From the NCBI GenBank assembly GCA_024449915.1, contig JAMZAV010000167.1, positions 806,001 to 870,000 on the forward strand: a DNA stretch of 64,000 nt, given 5' to 3'. The position numbers and the translations under genes are program-made. The notes under the pieces were generated by a model that had not been told where the DNA came from, searched no databases, and was given only the letters and a program-made list of their open reading frames with translations. This document shows positions 23,566-34,600 of the stretch, piece by piece; position 1 is the first letter of the stretch; each line of letters starts with the position of its first letter. The stretch comes from Sweltsa coloradensis. Lineage: Eukaryota > Arthropoda > Insecta > Plecoptera > Chloroperlidae.

Positions 23566-24072
23566 AAAGAGAGCAGCAGACTGGAGTGAGTGTGCATGCT
23601 AGAGTTAGAATGCATAATTCCTAAAGAGCTCCTACAGGAGTGTTTCTGGAGACACCCGCGAATTAATGCGTACCGCTCTCTTTTGGAGGAATGAATATTC
23701 TATTAGGCTTGGGGGGAGGCTCCCCTAAATAGCAGGCCATAGGATAAGTGAGAGTGGATGTGGGCAAAGTAGAATTGCAATAAGGGATATGGGGTGAAAC
23801 AATTTGTTTGAGCTTACGGATAGAATAGATCCCAGATTAAAATTTTGTTGGCAACATGGTCAACATGGATAGAACCAGTCAAGTTTTTCGGTCAATGCAA
23901 GACAAGGACTTTACACTGGATGCGCGGGGATTATACAAAACTCTAGATGAACTAGGGGACTAGCCAGTGGGATCTATTGGGGGTGGAAAAGTATAGTATA
24001 CGTATTAGAGCGCGAGATGTAGAGTGATTGGACTCGTGCTGTATGATGACATTTTAGCCACTTGGGCTGTGA

Positions 24073-24700
24073 TTAGGGGGGTAAGGCGAGAGGGAGGTGT
24101 TTAGGTAGGGTCAGCCAAATGGCTGGAGTCATCCGCATATTGTTGTGAGGAAATACCCTCATCCAGAAAGGAGAGGCCTGCGTCATTAAAACTAGATGAT
24201 ATAGGTCGGGGTCCGAGTATGGAAAAAAAAAAAACCCCCCCTCTGGGGCAATCCACAGACTATCGGACACGAGATTTAGAGCGAGTTTTGCGTGACGGAT
24301 AGACCATTGGCTGTCTCGATTGCGACTACTGAGGCGGCCGGAGAGAAAAGAGGAAATCCAATCAAAGCGATCCTCTCGGATGCCATCAGGTAGTTAGCTT
24401 TTCTAGGATGAATTTGGTTATCTATTGTATCAAAAGCCTTTGTCATGCGTAGAACACTCCTACCGCGTGGTCACCTTGTCCAAAGCAGAGTAAAGAGGGG
24501 AAAGAAAAACTGAATAAAATTGCGGCTTGTGGGGACTTTATTTTCAAAAACAAACCACTTGATGAGTAGGGGAGGAGCATGTTGTGATAATTTACGAAAA
24601 TGATGATAGACGCATCATGCATGATGTTATTCATATATTTTGGAAAAAGATGGAGCAGGGAGATGGGTCGATAGTTAGTCATCTCAGATTTTTTACCTTT
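24073..24700 (-). pseudogene. LINE reverse transcriptase domain, frameshifted
   Basis: The minus-strand frame 24443-24682 opens with the RT motif NYRPISLL (residues 3-10). It leads to GVF, after which the frame shifts and TKAFDTID (24420-24440), the catalytic motif A region, appears. Downstream, in yet another frame, QQYADDSSHLAD contains the catalytic YADD box (24128-24139). The segment between has decayed remnants of the PQG block, interrupted by an A12C7-type run near 24228-24242. Motif order and spacing match a LINE RT. At least two frameshifts and several stops make it nonfunctional. Confidence 0.92.
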
Positions 24701-25475
24701 TGTGTTTGTAGAATGGGGAGTATTTTTGCTGCCTTCAGTTTTGAGGGGAAAATGCCATCAGAAAGGATTGATTAATGATGTAGGCTAATGGGCGGAAATA
24801 AAGCTCCATACATTTGAAAGAAGGGAGCCCTGGCACCTTCGTCCAAGTCCATTGGAGTGTTGGAAAAAACTAAGTGTTTCCTAGTACAGTAGTACTTCGA
24901 TTGGAGTGGTTTGGGTGGAGAAAGATAGTTGGGCGATCAGAGGTGTGAGAGTTTGTGGAGATGGGGGGGTAAATTGAGCATTGGGCTTACCAGCGGTGCA
25001 CGAGTGATGAAGAAGTCATTAAAGAGTTCACATTGAGATGATGCGTCAGATAGAAACTTACCGTTAGCGATAAGAGAGAGGTTTGCGTTTAGGTTGCGGG
25101 GCATGGTACTGTGATTTAAGCATGGACAAAATAGCTTTTGAGTGTGTTCTTAGATTCTGATATTAAGGAGTCGTTATAGTAGAGTTTAGCTTGGCGAATT
25201 TTTCTAGGCCATGAGACATTTTTTAAATCACGATATTGTTGTTTACTGGTCGAGGTGTTGGACGACTTCAGTTCAAAATGAAGGATCGCAAGGTCTAGGG
25301 TTCAGATCGACACTTTCCTGTGTGATCAGGAATTGACTTTGGGTTTAAAGACGGGGACAGCTTTAGCGGAAATGATTTATTGAAGTGTGAACGAGGGAAA
25401 AGTGGAGAAAAACTAGAGAAGAGTACATCTGCATCTCCAGGATTGACAGGACTGCCATTTTCTGCACTTAGCCGT

Positions 25476-26230
25476 TTAGAAAGTTGTCTGTATTTTGGGA
25501 CTGAAAGAACGTTTCATTACCGTCATTTTTGGGGGGTTGATTTTGGAGAGATAAAGGTTGAGAATGAGGAGGTGATGGTCGGACAGGCCTAGGGTCAGTA
25601 GAGCTGACCCCTTGGAAAAACAATGCTGGGTCGAGAGAAGTGAAAGACTGTTGTCAGAAAGAGAGCTGCTAGTGGCAGTGACACGGGTTGGTGTATCAAT
25701 GGTTGTCAATGATATGAAGGAGTGGACTAGATCGAGCAGTTTTAGATCGGGATGGCGATTGGAAAAGCAGGTCCACATTGTGGTCACTGCATAAGACTAA
25801 GTCTGCTTTAGGAAATTTTGGTGAGAAGGATGATCACTTCATCAAGCTTGGAAGAGAAATGTATTTAAAGTCACCAAGCGGGGAACGGTAGACAGAAGAA
25901 TACTAAAAGTGCTGATCGAGAGAGCGCACATGAACTGCCTACACATGTGTGTCAAAACAGCTTTCGGTGCAGTAGGGTTTGAACGTTCAGGGAGGAATGA
26001 GGTTGAGGTGGGGTTTGGCAAGATTGCGACACCTCCATGGATGACGTGAGCGACAGAAAAAGTCAATATTAGCGTAGCCGGAGATGCAAAAGGAGTAATT
26101 TCGTGTGGATCAGCCTCCAGTGTTTCCGAGAAGCACAAACAGACGACCATCAGGGAGAGGGCGCTTGGTTAGAAGCTCAATCTCTTCGATTTGTTCCGGA
26201 TTGAAGCAGATATTAAGGATGCGATTTTAG
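25476..26230 (-). pseudogene. LINE endonuclease domain (APE-like), frameshifted
   Basis: The minus strand starts near 26230 with RILNICFNPEQIEEIELL, which resembles the LINE endonuclease N-terminus. After a frameshift comes CFSETLE (near 26121-26135), corresponding to the catalytic SETW/E motif, then HGGVAI (residues 38-43 of the frame at 25842-26150), the usual RGGVAI motif. The frame at 25476-25787 carries PTRVTATSSS (residues 33-42) and SDHHLL (69-74), the conserved C-terminal catalytic SDH motif. The order is correct for an apurinic-type endonuclease upstream of the RT. Frame breaks lie between the parts. Confidence 0.9.
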
Positions 26231-27500
26231 GGCCTCAGTATTGGTTGTTGGCGTTTGTTTGGGTCGAGCAGATTAGGAGAGGTGTAGTAGTTTCATGGTG
26301 AGGCCATTGACAGATCGGGGTATTATTAGGGGTGACGTGTCCCTAGCCTTAGTTTGTTTTAAATGGCAAACAATTGTTGGCTGAGCAAAAGAACATTTAC
26401 AGTGTTTTTTTTTTGTAGTGATTAAAGGGCTTGTGTTGGACTTTGTGATTCTGGAGGGCTGGTTACGTGGGGGTTGGAGATTAGCCTTTTTACTTTTTTT
26501 ATTGATACTAGTTATGGGTTGTAATTAATGGGTTGCCTGTTGCGAACGGAAAGCTCAGTTGCAGTCACGGTTAGAGTCCGGTCACCAGGGGCCTCGTGCA
26601 GGATGGATTCCTGCTATCACGGGTTGCGACGTGGATCAGGCTGTGAAAGTCTCCTCGAACGTGGAGAGAGGGCGGATTGGTATGACATGGTCTTCCTCGG
26701 ATGTGGCCATGTCAGCGACAGCTAAGAAGGGGCAACTGGGCCACAAGGCCCTTCTTCTTCATTTTAGTAAGTCCCCTCGAGCGGAGGAGGCGATGGGTGA
26801 CTTGGGTCTTCCTCCAAAATTGGCAAACGTCAGCGACCAGCGACCAGGGGGCGATAGGCAATCCCGTCTTCTTCGTATGTTGGTAGTTCCACATCCGTGG
26901 AGGAAAGGCGATTGGTGACCTTGCGTAATCACTTGCGATTTCGGCTCCTCAGCGAGAGGGTTTCCCCCCCCCCCTGACAAGCAGGCTGTGGCTCAGCAGT
27001 AACGCTGACGTCCATCAGGGTAAGCTCTGAGGGGGGGGTTGTGTGGGAAGGAGTAAAGGGCATCAAAACATGGGGCAGTTGAAGGGGACAGTTGCATGGA
27101 ACAAAGAATTTTGTGGAAGATACGTGGTCAATGGGATGTTGCGAGGCATTGGAAGTGTAAGACGAGAATTTGCGTCTCTTGAGTCGCGAAAATATGTCTT
27201 CAATCCTGGCCTTGACAATGGGCAAGTACATATGATCAAGGACACACCACAATGCGGGGCATGGCAAGTTTGTCGATGTGGTAGAAATCCAACAGATGCT
27301 CGGAGAGTTTTTAGGGAGACTCGTAGGTTATGTGGCAAGCGGCAACTTCTCGAGGAATGCTTAGTTATCAAGGTACGAAATGATTCTGCCCATTCACGCA
27401 TAGGAGTGTTGCCACAAAGCTTCCGGAATCCTCTTCTTGTGAATCAGATGGTCCACGCAGCCAAAATTTACTTTTGAAAACTTTCTGCAATGCCTTGGCT
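26230..27500. other. Unresolved segment between LINE ORF1 esterase and ORF2 endonuclease
   Basis: Several overlapping open frames (for example 27043-27477 plus, 27063-27401 minus, 26559-26918 plus) reflect a long former reading frame with decay. By strand consistency the minus frames are more likely to be the ancestral coding sequence. C and G runs near 26966 and 27030 may be sequencing or slippage artefacts. I do not recognise a domain. Confidence 0.4.
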
Positions 27501-27504
27501 CATT

Positions 27505-28301
27505 TCACCCTAAAATCCGGACCCAACACAGTGCACGAGGGGAATTAATGAGGGGGGCGTAAATAGTTACCTTGGAGCTCTGTGGACTGTTGAGGCAAAT
27601 TGCTGGCTGTGTTTTGCTGTTGTATTGACAGGTAGTAGGGGGATTGGAGTGGGAGGGATCTGTACAATAGTAGACTGAGCTGGTATGCCTTTTAGTGGGG
27701 GGATGGAGAGCGTTTTGTGGATTCGAATTGGAAGTAGATGCCATCACGCTCGACCGTTGAATGTCTAGGTCTGCCATGTTCTCTTTGTGGTGATGATGAT
27801 GAGGCATGGTTGCGGAGCCGGAGGAGCGGGGTTGAGACGTGTGTTTTGATTGTTGGGACAACGGTGTAGGTAAGTGAAGGTGGTTGGTCGCCAACTCATT
27901 ATGAGCAACATTTCCGGCACAAGTTGGATGGTGGCATGACCTGCTTGTGGGGTGTAGGCTCCTTTCGGCAGATGGCAGTGCTGGGTATATTGAGTTGGTT
28001 TATCTCAACATTAAAGGGCTGCAGTAAGGTAACATATCTTTTAATTCAACTGTTGACTTCTTCCACCAAGTCCTTGCATTCTATATCAACTGCGGTGTGC
28101 GATGGAGGTGTAAAGCGATTGAGGCACGTGGGAAATGTTTTTGGGTGGCCTTAAGCAGTTGATACAATCATTAGAATTTGCCAAATGTACGTCATGTTGT
28201 ATAGAATTTGTGCCACAGTGCAACACTACGACGCATACATTGGGGTCAATAGTCTTGACTCTAGCAGTTTTTGTAGCTGAAATGGTGTATGGCCTGGTCA
28301 T
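27505..28301 (-). pseudogene. LINE ORF1 with SGNH-hydrolase (esterase) domain and linker
   Basis: The frame at 28086-28301 contains VVVLHCGTNSI (28203-28232), the SGNH block III with the GTN signature. Further along, in shifted frames, come ECKDLVEEVNS and then HPTCAGNVAHNELAT (27901-27936), which fits block V with the catalytic histidine. The Ser/Pro/Asn/His-rich frame at 27505-27894 follows without a break in logic, as a low-complexity linker with a five-histidine run (residues 32-36). Esterase domains in ORF1 are known from CR1-group LINEs. The block I GDS serine was not found upstream (28301-28560). The stretch 26230-27500 probably holds the ORF1 C-terminus but has no motif I recognise. 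Confidence 0.75.
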
Positions 28302-29060
28302 GGGTTTCCAGGATTAGAGGTCGGTTTGGCATAATGTAGCGGCACCCAACAAACAATTGAGTCGAGGGGATGATTACTAGGTAGTAACGTTGGGGCTAGG
28401 CTGCTTTACGGTTGAGAGCCTTGGCATCAGTCGATCGAGCCAAACTAGGTGGCTGAGCCAATCCTGGGTCTCGGCTTTACATCATTCGAGTAGGAATGGG
28501 AGACAGGGAATTCAGTTGCGTTGAAAAGTGATTGGCCTTGCACTTTTGTTGTTGCCAGGAACATGAAACGTTATGGTTTCACCGCGTGTCACTTTGGCAC
28601 TGGTTAGGCCTACTGTTACGAAGAAGATCAGATGTTACAACAGCAGTTTTGCTAATGTATTGATATCGACAATCTCCTTTGCAATATGCTAACTTAGATG
28701 TGCAAATATCCAACAAATCCGGATAATGCTGGCACCTCGATTTAAATTTAATACAATATGTTAGATTTTGCAATAGTTAAGAAATTTTTCTTTACATCAA
28801 CATTGTTTTTCTAAGACTTTTCAAGTTTTAAGAAAATGATGTTCCTGCTTCAAGGTCTGACGGAAAGGGGCACTGAAATCTTCTCATGGAAATGTGTAGG
28901 CCCATCCACACATTATGCTGACATATAATTAGTGCACTAAAAAACTGATCAAAATTTTAGAAATCATTTCCTTGTTTGTCCAGGGTCTGGTTCGATAACC
29001 TGTTTATTCACATTTAGTGTTTTTCATTTTCCTCGTCCATGTCGCATATTATTCTGTGAA

Positions 29061-29273
29061 TTATTTTGACTTCTTTATAATATACTTATTTAATGACTTT
29101 TTCAGGTTAACGTTCTGTTTGTTGAGCTTGTCAAATAATTTCTCCAAAAGTTCTCTCTTTCCATAAATACCTTTCGAAGAAATGTTAAAATTAATAAGTT
29201 CAAATCGGATATCATCTATGGTCATTTTTCTTAAACATTTTTCATAAAAAATTGCATTAACTGATGCTGCCAT
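29061..29273 (-). CDS. Small intact ORF with SAP-like motif
   Basis: 70 codons from ATG to TAA with no break. Residues about 17-48 (KMTIDDIRFELINFNIS, then KGIYGKRELLEKLFDKL) follow the SAP pattern: two amphipathic helices with a G-x-K/R turn, used in DNA-binding proteins. The tail is lysine-rich. A possible splice donor (aataaGTATAT) lies near the end on the minus strand, so this may be a first exon that reads on, or the N-terminus of a transposon-encoded protein. No promoter, downstream exon or poly(A) site could be assigned. A chance ORF is possible, but the composition and motif make it better than most here. Confidence 0.35.
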   Translation of the reverse strand: MAASVNAIFYEKCLRKMTIDDIRFELINFNISSKGIYGKRELLEKLFDKLNKQNVNLKKSLNKYIIKKSK

Positions 29274-29279
29274 GATAAA

Positions 29280-30090
29280 CTTTATAACTGTCTAAAATCA
29301 ATAGTTGAGTGACATATCTTTGTCCAAAGAACTCAATAGAAAAACATTTAACTCACTTGTAACCATAGCAACTGGATAAATGCCCGTCCAAATAAAAATT
29401 TATACCAAATGTCACTTTATAAAAACATAAATATTTCACATACAAATGGTAGAACTTACTTACTAATAATGGAGCTGCTAACACAGTCTTGAATCAATCC
29501 ATAGGTGTACAATCCATGTGGATTTACAAATGTTAAACCATCAAAAAACATTTTAAAACATTTTATTATGCAGAGCCAATGTTTTATAAACAGCTATATG
29601 ACTGAGAATGAAAAGTATAATATTATGCTAAAAATAATTAAACCTAGGGAAAAGTGGGATAAACGCGCCCAGAGTGGGGGTGAGGGCAGACAGTACTCGC
29701 CCCTAGTTGCGGGGAGAAAGCGTATCTAGTAAGTCAAACCATTTGAAGTTTGCGAATGAGCATAGACCACTTATACACAGTTACTTTAGAGATGATATGA
29801 GCATTTTCTAATTATTTATTTGTGTATTCAAAATCCTTCTTATGTAGCGTCATGACCGTCCTTGATATTTCGACAGCTACGTTTTACTTATTGTTTGCTG
29901 ATGGGTGATTCCTTGCTACCACCGCGAGCCCGTTTTTAAAGGATACTCCAGGAGCGGATGAACGGATACTGCAGTAGATTTCCGTTTGAGACCAGTTTCT
30001 TTAAATTATATTTTAATGCATTCAGCGAGTGATAAGTTTTAGTAGTTATGAATTCATAATGCTCCACTCTAGCGTAATAAGGGATGTCAG
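29280..30090. other. AT-rich noncoding stretch
   Basis: No gene or matched repeat recognised between the small SAP-like ORF and repeat E. Confidence 0.5.
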
Positions 30091-30096
30091 GACGAA

Positions 30097-30167
30097 ACCA
30101 TGCTGGTCAGAACCAGACACGGGCAAGGGGGAGGAGAGGGAGTAGGGTTCTCACGTCGTGGTCGTCA
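30097..30167 (+). repeat. GC-rich dispersed repeat E, copy 2
   Basis: Aligns with the reverse complement of 849-912 (tgctggtcag, ccag-cac, ggggagg, cacgtcgtggtcgtc). It is in the opposite orientation to copy 1 and has unrelated flanks. Confidence 0.55.
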
Positions 30168-30973
30168 TGAAAAGGAGGTGGTTCCTCAACGATGACTGCC
30201 AGAGCTCGCCTTTGTTTATTGGTTCACTTAAATACAGCATTGTAGCCATTTTACATGGTACTAGGATATAAAAAATTTAAAAATCATATTATAAAAACAT
30301 AAAACGTAATAAAAACAGTAAAACATAAACATTTGAGTAAACATACATTTGGAGTTAACAACAATAACGAGGTTATAAATCAATAGTTAATAAGAGAGTA
30401 TTATACTAGCCTATAGCTGATTTTTTAGAGATAAAATTTTCCTCTTTCCTCGCCTTTTACGATTGGCAGATCGAGCCATTCTCTGGGCCAAATTCTACCC
30501 CTGGCCCAGACGGTTGAGCGAATGACAAGATTAGTATCATATTATTAATATTCTAAACTCCGTGTACCCTGCTATAGCCCTAGTGGTCACAGCCCCGTGG
30601 ACCCTGCTGTACCCCGCGTATGGTCACAGCTGGCAGTGTTAACCACACGACACGGTCACCATGATAGTCCAAACTAAAACAGTGCATCATGAATATATGA
30701 TCGTGTTACCTCTCCTCGTCATAAAACAATAACCCGGCTAATGGTTAATACACTGGGGTGTGGTACGGGAGCCGGCCGCAAACTTACTCCGAACTTGTCG
30801 AGACTGGGCCAAGACCCGTGCGCTCGGAGGAGCTTCCAGTGCGTTCTCGCACACATCTCAGCCTTAGTGGCAGAATCTTTGTTGAGATGTAAAGGAAGCG
30901 ATCAAAAATTTATCTTTTTACTCTATATATATATATATACCAAAAGTAAAACAACGTATTAATATTTTTGATA

Positions 30974-31630
30974 CTAGGAAGCTTCGAAAACGCTTTTTCA
31001 GGTGCGTTGTTGGATGAGCGTAATTTTTTTAAAACGTAAAAAAGCGTAAAATTGCGATTTTTATAAGAAATAATTTTTCGATTACGCTCAAATTTCACAA
31101 GAATATATAAATTCATAAAATTAAGGATCTGTGAAAAAATCATTACAATCGGATAAAGCATGTCGGTGTTATAAGTCGAAGAAATCGGGTAAAGCATGTA
31201 GGAGATTAGTCGAAGAAATTTAAAAAAATCAAAAGAAAACGTAAAACTGCGATTTTCACGAGAAATAATTTTTCGATTAAGCTCAAGATTCTCACAAATA
31301 TATTAATTCATAAAATAAAAGTTCTGTATAAAAATCATTACAATTGAATAAAACATGTAAGCGTTATAAGTCGAAGAATTTTTTTTTAAAATCGAAAAAA
31401 ATCGAAAATTGCGATTTTTATGAGAAATAATTTTTCTATTGCGCTTAAAAACGTGGCAGTTCTAAGGTCAAAGATTTTGGAGGCCCCTCGAAAATTTCAT
31501 CGCAATTGGAGTATGGTTCAGCCGGAATCGTGTTAGCAAACACACAAAAATACAAAAAAAACATTCCGGATTTTTTTCTCCAGTGTAGTGAAATGGAATC
31601 TTCGCTTCGCTCGCTACGCTCATCTAATAA
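30974..31630 (-). mobile_element. Family C element, copy 1 (Helentron-like, non-autonomous)
   Basis: The left edge is CTAG (30974-30977) and a terminal segment with gcttcgaaaacgctttttcagg. The inverted-repeat motif TTGGATGAGCGTA follows at 31010, and its complement (tacgctcatctaa) lies at the right edge. On the minus strand this gives a 5' end that is repeated inverted near, but not at, the 3' end, then a short stem and terminal CTAG followed by T. That asymmetric arrangement and a T|T target are described for Helentrons. The interior has about three tandem units beginning gcgattt...agaaataattttt, at 31053, 31249 and 31410. The right part carries a conserved gcagttctaaggtc to tggaatcttcgcttcgct block. 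No protein is encoded. Confidence 0.65.
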
Positions 31631-31639
31631 GTGTTTATT

Positions 31640-34600
31640 GCACATAACACAACTCTTTTTCAATATTTATTTGTGATAAAACAGGTGTTAATAATATATT
31701 AAGTGCATTCTCCTGATCGAAACAATCATAACGGATTGCCTAATAGTAACTTAACATTTAAAATTTCAAAATTTCAAAATTTAATTTACACTTACACTAT
31801 CTCGCTATGGGACACACTTGTTTCATGTGTCTTATACTATGAGTATCAATTTTCCTCTTTGTTTGAATTATTTTCGAGAAACATTTTCTGTAAAACTAAT
31901 GTGTTTCATACGAGAACCACTCATATGCTGTAATAAGTAGCAGGAATCTATAATCCCTAGTTATGTGTAATGGTACGAGTATTCAGTATTTACTTTTCCT
32001 GGCATGCATTTATCAGGCACATTTCAATTTTTGTAATTCCAAATGCTAGGCAGCATAATTTCTATTATTAAAATGTGAACTTTAAAAACGAAACCAACAT
32101 ATTAGTATGCACAGAGGCAAGGCACGGTGACAAGCGAACAACAAACACAGGTTCTGATTGGACCAAATGCAAACAGTGACTACAGAGGATTAGTGTACAC
32201 AAAACGTGAATCGGGGGAACAAAGCTGGCTGGAGAGTGGCTTGTTTTTTGTAAAATTTGATATTTTGTTTCATTGGTGTAGAATGAAACAACCCGTTGCA
32301 CAACAGCGAAGCGAATAGTGTAATTCTCGAATCTACAACTTGCCCGATGCACATTTTCACACCTCACATCCCTAATTATGCCACATGGTAAAATACTAAC
32401 GAACGAAAACAAAATAACTAACACAAAAGTAAATGTAGCTACATCCGCATGCCACCGCACATAATATAAACTAATCGTTCATAAACCATAGATTTTAAAC
32501 AGTATGCACTTTAAACCAACCTCAAAGCTTGAAATGATTCTTTTTATTTATAACGTGCGCTATTTTGGACTTACAAAATGCTTTATATTCACTTTTCGTA
32601 AGTTGATTGTTTTGTTGAAATATGAAGTTGTCTTTGGGCGAACAAAAGCTAAGTTGTGGTTGGTGGTTGAAACACACACGTTTTATTTTTATTTACACCA
32701 CTCCTTATCTCGTCTCTTTTTAATATGGGTTTATTATCTATTATGAATAACAATGAGAGTGCACTTAAATCTATTCTAAAAGCAGGAAAAATGAATTAAG
32801 AAAATGTTTGGTTGCCACTTCACATAAATATACTAGTTTCCAATAACGTTGCAAAATAGGTTGAGTGATGTTAAAATCTTGTCAACTTGCCAACTGAGTA
32901 ATTCCTTATCTTACCACCGTATGTTTTTGGATGCAACTAACCCAAGCGTGTGTTTACAATCTTTGCAGAGGTTTGATTTAAGACAGGACATTGATAAGAT
33001 TAACAATAAACCAGTTAAAAGTGAGGTTATGTAATCGATAAACTTGTTGTTTAGCGTTGCAAGTTCAGTCGGCAGGACTTGTATTAAGTCTTAACACACA
33101 TTAAAGTTTATTTGTGTTTGTAAACTTTTAACGGTTTTATTATTATTTAGAGAATTGGCATTGAAGTGGAAACTGCATTCATTTTTATAGGTTTATTTTT
33201 AGTTTTGATAGCAAGGTCCAATTATTAGTTGTGTATGTCCATAAAAATGATTGCGAAGTTTGTTTACATTGAGTGCGCTTATAGAATAAAATGCTTACAA
33301 AATTCGTTGCATTGCTATGCCAGGGGATGAGGTGCCAGTAACCAATTTGTAAGAGTAGAAAATTAGAAAATTAGGAAGTTTTGCTCGCATTTCATAAACA
33401 ATAATGTTTGTTGAATTTTAATTTCAATTTAGTTATTTCGTCAATGCAATAATAAGTGGAACTTTTGCACTAAAGTCAATGGTTGCAAGTCGGACAAAGT
33501 GACGTTGTTAAACGGATGACCGTTAGGCGAGGGAGAATTCACAGCATAACTAGACGAGAATCAAAATGTTGGGTGGAGGTAATATTTAGGTGTTTTGGGG
33601 TTAGAGTGACTTCAACATTTTGACATTGAGTAATGGTTTGTTATGGTAGTTAAACTAAAGGAGAACATACCATGGTCGTTGGACTGAGAGTTGTTATGAC
33701 CTCATGAAATAACTTACATAGTGGGACAAAATAAAAAGTAGTTTTAAATTATTGGTTCCAAACTATAGGCATAAACTTACCGACAATCGCGCATCAAAAG
33801 AACCAACATTGTCAGCTTGAACTCACCTGAAAACAGAAATAATTAAATTAATTAAAACTCTCATATTCTCAAAAAAACTGTCATCAAAACAAATAGAACA
33901 TCGATCATTGTTAGCGAGTTGGGAGTGAAATCAGATAAGCCTTGCATTAAATTATTAGTATTCATAATCGTTATTTAACGGTTTTATATAACCCGCAAAA
34001 CGAACTTGTGGACAGTTAGATCGTAAATAAAAATACTAATTAATTATCAAGTGAGAACCATATTGTGTTTGCTGATAAGAACGTAACACAGAACGAAAGC
34101 CCGAAATAAACTGTATTTCCCGTTTCAAAATGTCAACACGGTTTACTGTTGGACTTTGGCATTAGGGGTTAAGGGGCTCTCACGACCACAGCAAGATCCA
34201 CACAGAACGTTTTGATCCTGTGTACGGATTATTCTTGAACAGCTGGAGCCGGGGTATTTTATGTCAGGGATAGTGACATTCATTTTCCTGGCAGCAAAGT
34301 GGACACTAAGATGGTCAACTAACTGGCCTGTCAGCGATGTCACCGCAGGTTCAACAAGTATATGTGTGTTTCAGGGAATTAAGTTGAGATCTTCAAGCCA
34401 GCCATGAGATGCATTAAACATGCAAACGCGACGTCTACCATCGTTTGTGTCAATATCTTTGCTCTAGAGGAAAGTACCAAGGAAATGACTTTCGAAAACG
34501 GTTTAGAAAATAATCTCATAATACTCAAATTAGTTTCTCGAAGAGTTTTAAAATGAAACACGAGGTAGAAACAAATTCAGTTATTTTTCACAGCGTTATT

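Larger units (their letters stand above)
22158..28560 (-). mobile_element. Decayed CR1-like LINE (non-LTR retrotransposon)
   Basis: Read on the minus strand the order is ORF1 with an SGNH-type esterase domain, then ORF2 with an apurinic-type endonuclease and a reverse transcriptase. A conserved ORF2 C-terminus follows, then a 3' end with a CTAACA...TTGTTAG stem and an ATAAATAAATA-type tail. An esterase-bearing ORF1 together with an endonuclease-RT ORF2 is characteristic of the CR1 group. Every domain is broken by stops and frameshifts, so the copy is dead. The region is visibly richer in G on the plus strand than its surroundings. The 5' limit is approximate; the 22640-23310 part may include a second LINE 3' end. 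Confidence 0.85.

Noticed and set aside
28579..28773. Cysteine-containing minus frame as a PHD-type finger of LINE ORF1
   Set aside because: The position upstream of the esterase is right, but the cysteine and histidine spacing does not give a clean PHD or CCHC pattern.
34143..34343. Cysteine-rich minus ORF as a terminal exon
   Set aside because: It ends in a stop and has an AG upstream, but no convincing polypyrimidine tract, partner exon or family match.
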